This document shows positions 14,770-16,557 of a DNA stretch of 16,557 nt, piece by piece. The notes beneath the pieces were generated by a model. That model was not told the DNA's origin. It did not search any database and saw nothing but the letters and a program-made list of their open reading frames with translations. Every line of letters begins with the position of its first letter. Position 1 is the stretch's first letter. The position numbers were made by a program, and so were the translations under genes. The stretch is from Azoarcus sp031546845 (lineage in GTDB: Bacteria; Pseudomonadota; Gammaproteobacteria; Burkholderiales; Rhodocyclaceae): NCBI GenBank assembly GCA_031546845.1, contig JAVBJT010000032.1, positions 1-16,557 on the forward strand. Reading direction: 5' to 3'.

Positions 14770-14817
14770 TGTATCGACACCGATACACCTTGAAACATCC
14801 TTGTATCAAACTGTTTC
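14770..14817 (+). promoter_or_regulatory. Candidate enhancer-binding-protein sites, 21-bp phased
   Basis: TGTATC-N6-GATACA (14770-14787; the full TGTATCG/CGATACA palindrome), TGAAAC-N6-GTATCA (14791-14808) and a half-site TGTTTC (14812-14817) share the pattern TGWWWC-N6-GWWWCA. Their left edges are at 14770, 14791 and 14812, exactly 21 bp (two helical turns) apart. They lie about 160-210 bp upstream of the predicted sigma-54 start, the usual place for activator sites. The cognate regulator is not in the window. Confidence 0.6.
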
Positions 14818-14953
14818 TCCACTGCCGGCAAGGCTTTTCCCCAAACGCCCCGGCAGCGGCCCGTCGCCGGGTGTAAACCATTCTGAACAACTCAACCCGC
14901 CCCACATCGGCGCCACCCTCGATTACCCCGTGAAAAGCACCGTCGCCGGGCGG

Positions 14954-14969
14954 TGGCACGGGAGTTGCC
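14954..14969 (+). promoter_or_regulatory. Sigma-54 (RpoN) -24/-12 promoter
   Basis: TGGCACG (14954-14960), four bases, then TTGC (14965-14968): the bases and spacing match the TGGCACG-N4-TTGCW consensus except for the last position (C instead of A/T). The transcription start should be near 14980, about 50 nt before the ATG of the glycine-rich protein. The remainder of 14820-14953 and 14970-15015 shows no gene. Confidence 0.85.
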
Positions 14970-15030
14970 ATGTTCGCCGACAGGGCCCGACGCTCCGCCG
15001 GACCTTGTTTTCCTTCCGAGGAGGCAAACC

Positions 15031-16557
15031 ATGCAACGCAGTCTGCTAACCAGTGCGATCGCGCTCGCTTTCGGCATCTCCGCCCAGGCGTTCGCGAACC
15101 CGACCAACAACCTCAACGAAGCGACCGAAACTGCAAACCAAACCGCAACGGCGACAGCAACACAAGCCGGCCCGGGTCCGCAAGCCAACGAATATTCCAA
15201 GGCGTATCAAGACAACACCATCAACACCGATAGCAGCGACCACTCCGACAACAGCAACAATTCGGATCAGAACAACGACAAAAGCGCGGGCGACAACCGT
15301 GGCAACAAAGGCCTCGCGGTTGCCAAGGATTACGGCACTGCAGCGGCGACCAACGGCGCCACGGCCACCGCAACACTTACCGATTCATTCAACAAGACTT
15401 CGGCCGTCGCGCTATCAAAACTCGATGGCATGGTGACCAAGATCAGCGTGCACGGCCTAGGCAATGAGGCCAGCAATTCTGGCAACGCCAACGGCGGCAA
15501 CGGCGGTAAAGGCTATGGCGGCGACGGCGGCAAGGCCTATGGCGGCAGCGCCAAGGGCGGTAACGGCGGCGACGGCGGCAAAGCTTACGGCGGCGACGGC
15601 GGCAGCGGCGGCAAGGCCTATGGTGGCGATGGCGGCGATGGCGCGAGCGGCGGCAAAGCGATTGCCGGCGATGCCACAACAGGAAACGCCAAGGGCGCTA
15701 ACGGCGGCGACGGCGGCAATGCGAAAGGAGCCAAGGCTGGCGGCGGCGGCGATGCCTATGCCAAGACCGGTAGCGCTTCGGCTTCTGACAAAGCCGTGGG
15801 CGGCGACGCCAAAGGCTCCGTCGGCAGCGCGAAGGGCGTAGGCGGCGATGCCAACGCGAAAGAAGTAGCCGTGGGCGGCAACGCCAAGGGCGTAGGCGGC
15901 GATGCCTGGGCTGGCAACAAGGGCTACACCGGCGGAGCCAAGAACGTTAGCGACGCGGGCGGCAGCAAAGCAGTCGGCGGCGGTTCGGAAAGCGGCGGCG
16001 CGTTCAGCAAAGCAGCAGGGGCCAATGCCAAGGCTGTGAGCACAGGCTTGCCGAGCGAGGGTGAAATGGCCACGGCCGGCACCGGCGGCGCAGCCACCGC
16101 AACCGGCGGCACCAACACCTCCACCGCCACTGGCGGCGCAGCGGGCGACGGTGGCGCGGCCACTTCGACCGGCGGCACCACCGGCGCATCGACGGCGACC
16201 GGCGGCACCTCGACGCAAACCGCTACCTCGACGGGCGGCGCGGGCTCGGGCACCGGCGGCGCGGCAACGGGCGCGGGCGCAACCTCCACGGCAGGCGCGG
16301 GCACCGGCACCGGCGGCACCAATACCTCCACCGCGGGCGCAGGCACATCCGGCGGGGCCACCAGCACCTCCGGCAACAGCGCGGCCAATGGCGGAGCGGG
16401 CGGCATGGCCAGCAACACGGCCGGTAACGGCGGCGCGGGCGGCACGGCCACCAGCGGCGCGGCAACCGGCGGCGAAGCCACAGCCGGCGCAGGCGGCGCG
16501 GGCGGCTCCGGCCAGGGCGGCACTGGCGGCGCGGGCGGTTCAGGCCAAGGCGGCACG
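15031..16557 (+). CDS. Secreted glycine-rich repeat protein, 3' end outside window
   Basis: An open frame of 509 codons without a stop up to the window edge, from the ATG at 15031 with GAGGAGG 6 nt upstream. Residues 1-22 are a Sec signal peptide (MQRSLLTSAIALAFGISAQAFA, cleavage AFA/N). Residues 23-150 are polar, Asn/Thr/Ser/Gln-rich, with one less repetitive block (SAVALSKLDGMVTKISVHGLGN). From 151 it is glycine-rich in three styles: about 151-220 GGDGGKAY repeats with Lys/Asp/Tyr; about 221-345 looser VGGDAKG/NAKG repeats; about 350-509 almost uncharged TGGA/TSTGG then GGAGGSGQGGTGG. I see no Cys and a single Trp. Codon use is GC-rich and normal for the host. It is exported and probably surface or matrix material. 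No family recognised; the likeness to PE_PGRS or glycine-rich adhesins is compositional only. Confidence 0.85.
   Translation, partial: MQRSLLTSAIALAFGISAQAFANPTNNLNEATETANQTATATATQAGPGPQANEYSKAYQDNTINTDSSDHSDNSNNSDQNNDKSAGDNRGNKGLAVAKDYGTAAATNGATATATLTDSFNKTSAVALSKLDGMVTKISVHGLGNEASNSGNANGGNGGKGYGGDGGKAYGGSAKGGNGGDGGKAYGGDGGSGGKAYGGDGGDGASGGKAIAGDATTGNAKGANGGDGGNAKGAKAGGGGDAYAKTGSASASDKAVGGDAKGSVGSAKGVGGDANAKEVAVGGNAKGVGGDAWAGNKGYTGGAKNVSDAGGSKAVGGGSESGGAFSKAAGANAKAVSTGLPSEGEMATAGTGGAATATGGTNTSTATGGAAGDGGAATSTGGTTGASTATGGTSTQTATSTGGAGSGTGGAATGAGATSTAGAGTGTGGTNTSTAGAGTSGGATSTSGNSAANGGAGGMASNTAGNGGAGGTATSGAATGGEATAGAGGAGGSGQGGTGGAGGSGQGGT

Noticed and set aside
14804..14816. IHF-like site (TATCAA-N4-TT)
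   Set aside because: It matches most of the consensus but overlaps the phased TGWWWC sites that explain the same bases better, and the final purine is missing.
14717..14971. 84-codon minus-strand frame upstream of the AOR operon
   Set aside because: It runs through the phased sites and the sigma-54 promoter, has no ribosome site and no recognisable product.
15457..16556. Long minus-strand frames (253 and 210 codons) giving Ala/Val- and Pro-rich proteins
   Set aside because: They are the reverse complement of GGC-rich repeats: GGX codons read backwards give Pro/Ala/Val. The plus frame has a signal peptide and ribosome site.
15481..16557. Possible CRISPR array or DNA satellite
   Set aside because: The repetition is at codon level with variable unit length and no constant spacers; it is explained by a glycine-rich coding sequence.

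Overview
The window looks like chromosomal DNA from a high-GC betaproteobacterium with aromatic-degrading and partly anaerobic metabolism, of the Aromatoleum/Azoarcus/Thauera (Rhodocyclales) kind. This placement is inferred from gene content: a Tyr-Gly-Thr tRNA cluster, a homogentisate-pathway dioxygenase, a single-chain 2-oxoacid:ferredoxin oxidoreductase, and a tungsten-type aldehyde oxidoreductase operon with the AorABC subunit plan. No 16S or marker gene is present to fix the genus.

Layout. (1) 1-371, minus strand: tRNA-Tyr, tRNA-Gly and tRNA-Thr transcribed leftwards from a near-consensus sigma-70 promoter. (2) 388-855, minus: Lrp/AsnC regulator, divergent from the next block. (3) 990-7355, plus: 4-hydroxyphenylpyruvate dioxygenase (hpd), an FAD-linked 2-hydroxyacid dehydrogenase, and a 1195-residue indolepyruvate/arylpyruvate:ferredoxin oxidoreductase. 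(4) About 7356-10110: a visibly AT-richer accessory stretch with small membrane proteins, a secreted DUF1287 protein, a GrpB-family protein, a 42-bp imperfect direct repeat and the N-terminal stub of an IS5-type transposase. (5) 10150-14447, minus: a five-gene aldehyde oxidoreductase operon in the order four-cluster ferredoxin subunit, W/Mo catalytic subunit, FAD/NAD subunit, MoaD-like carrier, unknown protein. (6) 14448-15030: a divergent regulatory region. (7) 15031 to the window end, plus: the start of a large secreted glycine-rich repeat protein that runs off the window.

How it fits together. Transaminated aromatic amino acids give arylpyruvates. Hpd takes 4-hydroxyphenylpyruvate to homogentisate using O2. 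The ferredoxin oxidoreductase converts arylpyruvates to arylacetyl-CoA and reduced ferredoxin. The AOR complex would oxidise arylacetaldehydes, the by-products of arylpyruvate decarboxylation, to arylacetates. The Lrp-type regulator next to hpd is the likely amino-acid-responsive switch. The FAD enzyme could return aryl-lactates to arylpyruvates, but that is inference.

The least explained part is the right end. A glycine-rich exported protein of at least 509 residues, largely Gly-Gly-X, sits behind a near-consensus sigma-54 promoter. About 190 bp upstream of that promoter's likely start site lie TGWWWC half-sites repeated exactly every 21 bp, as expected for an enhancer-binding protein. The inducing signal, the regulator and the role of the protein cannot be read from this window.
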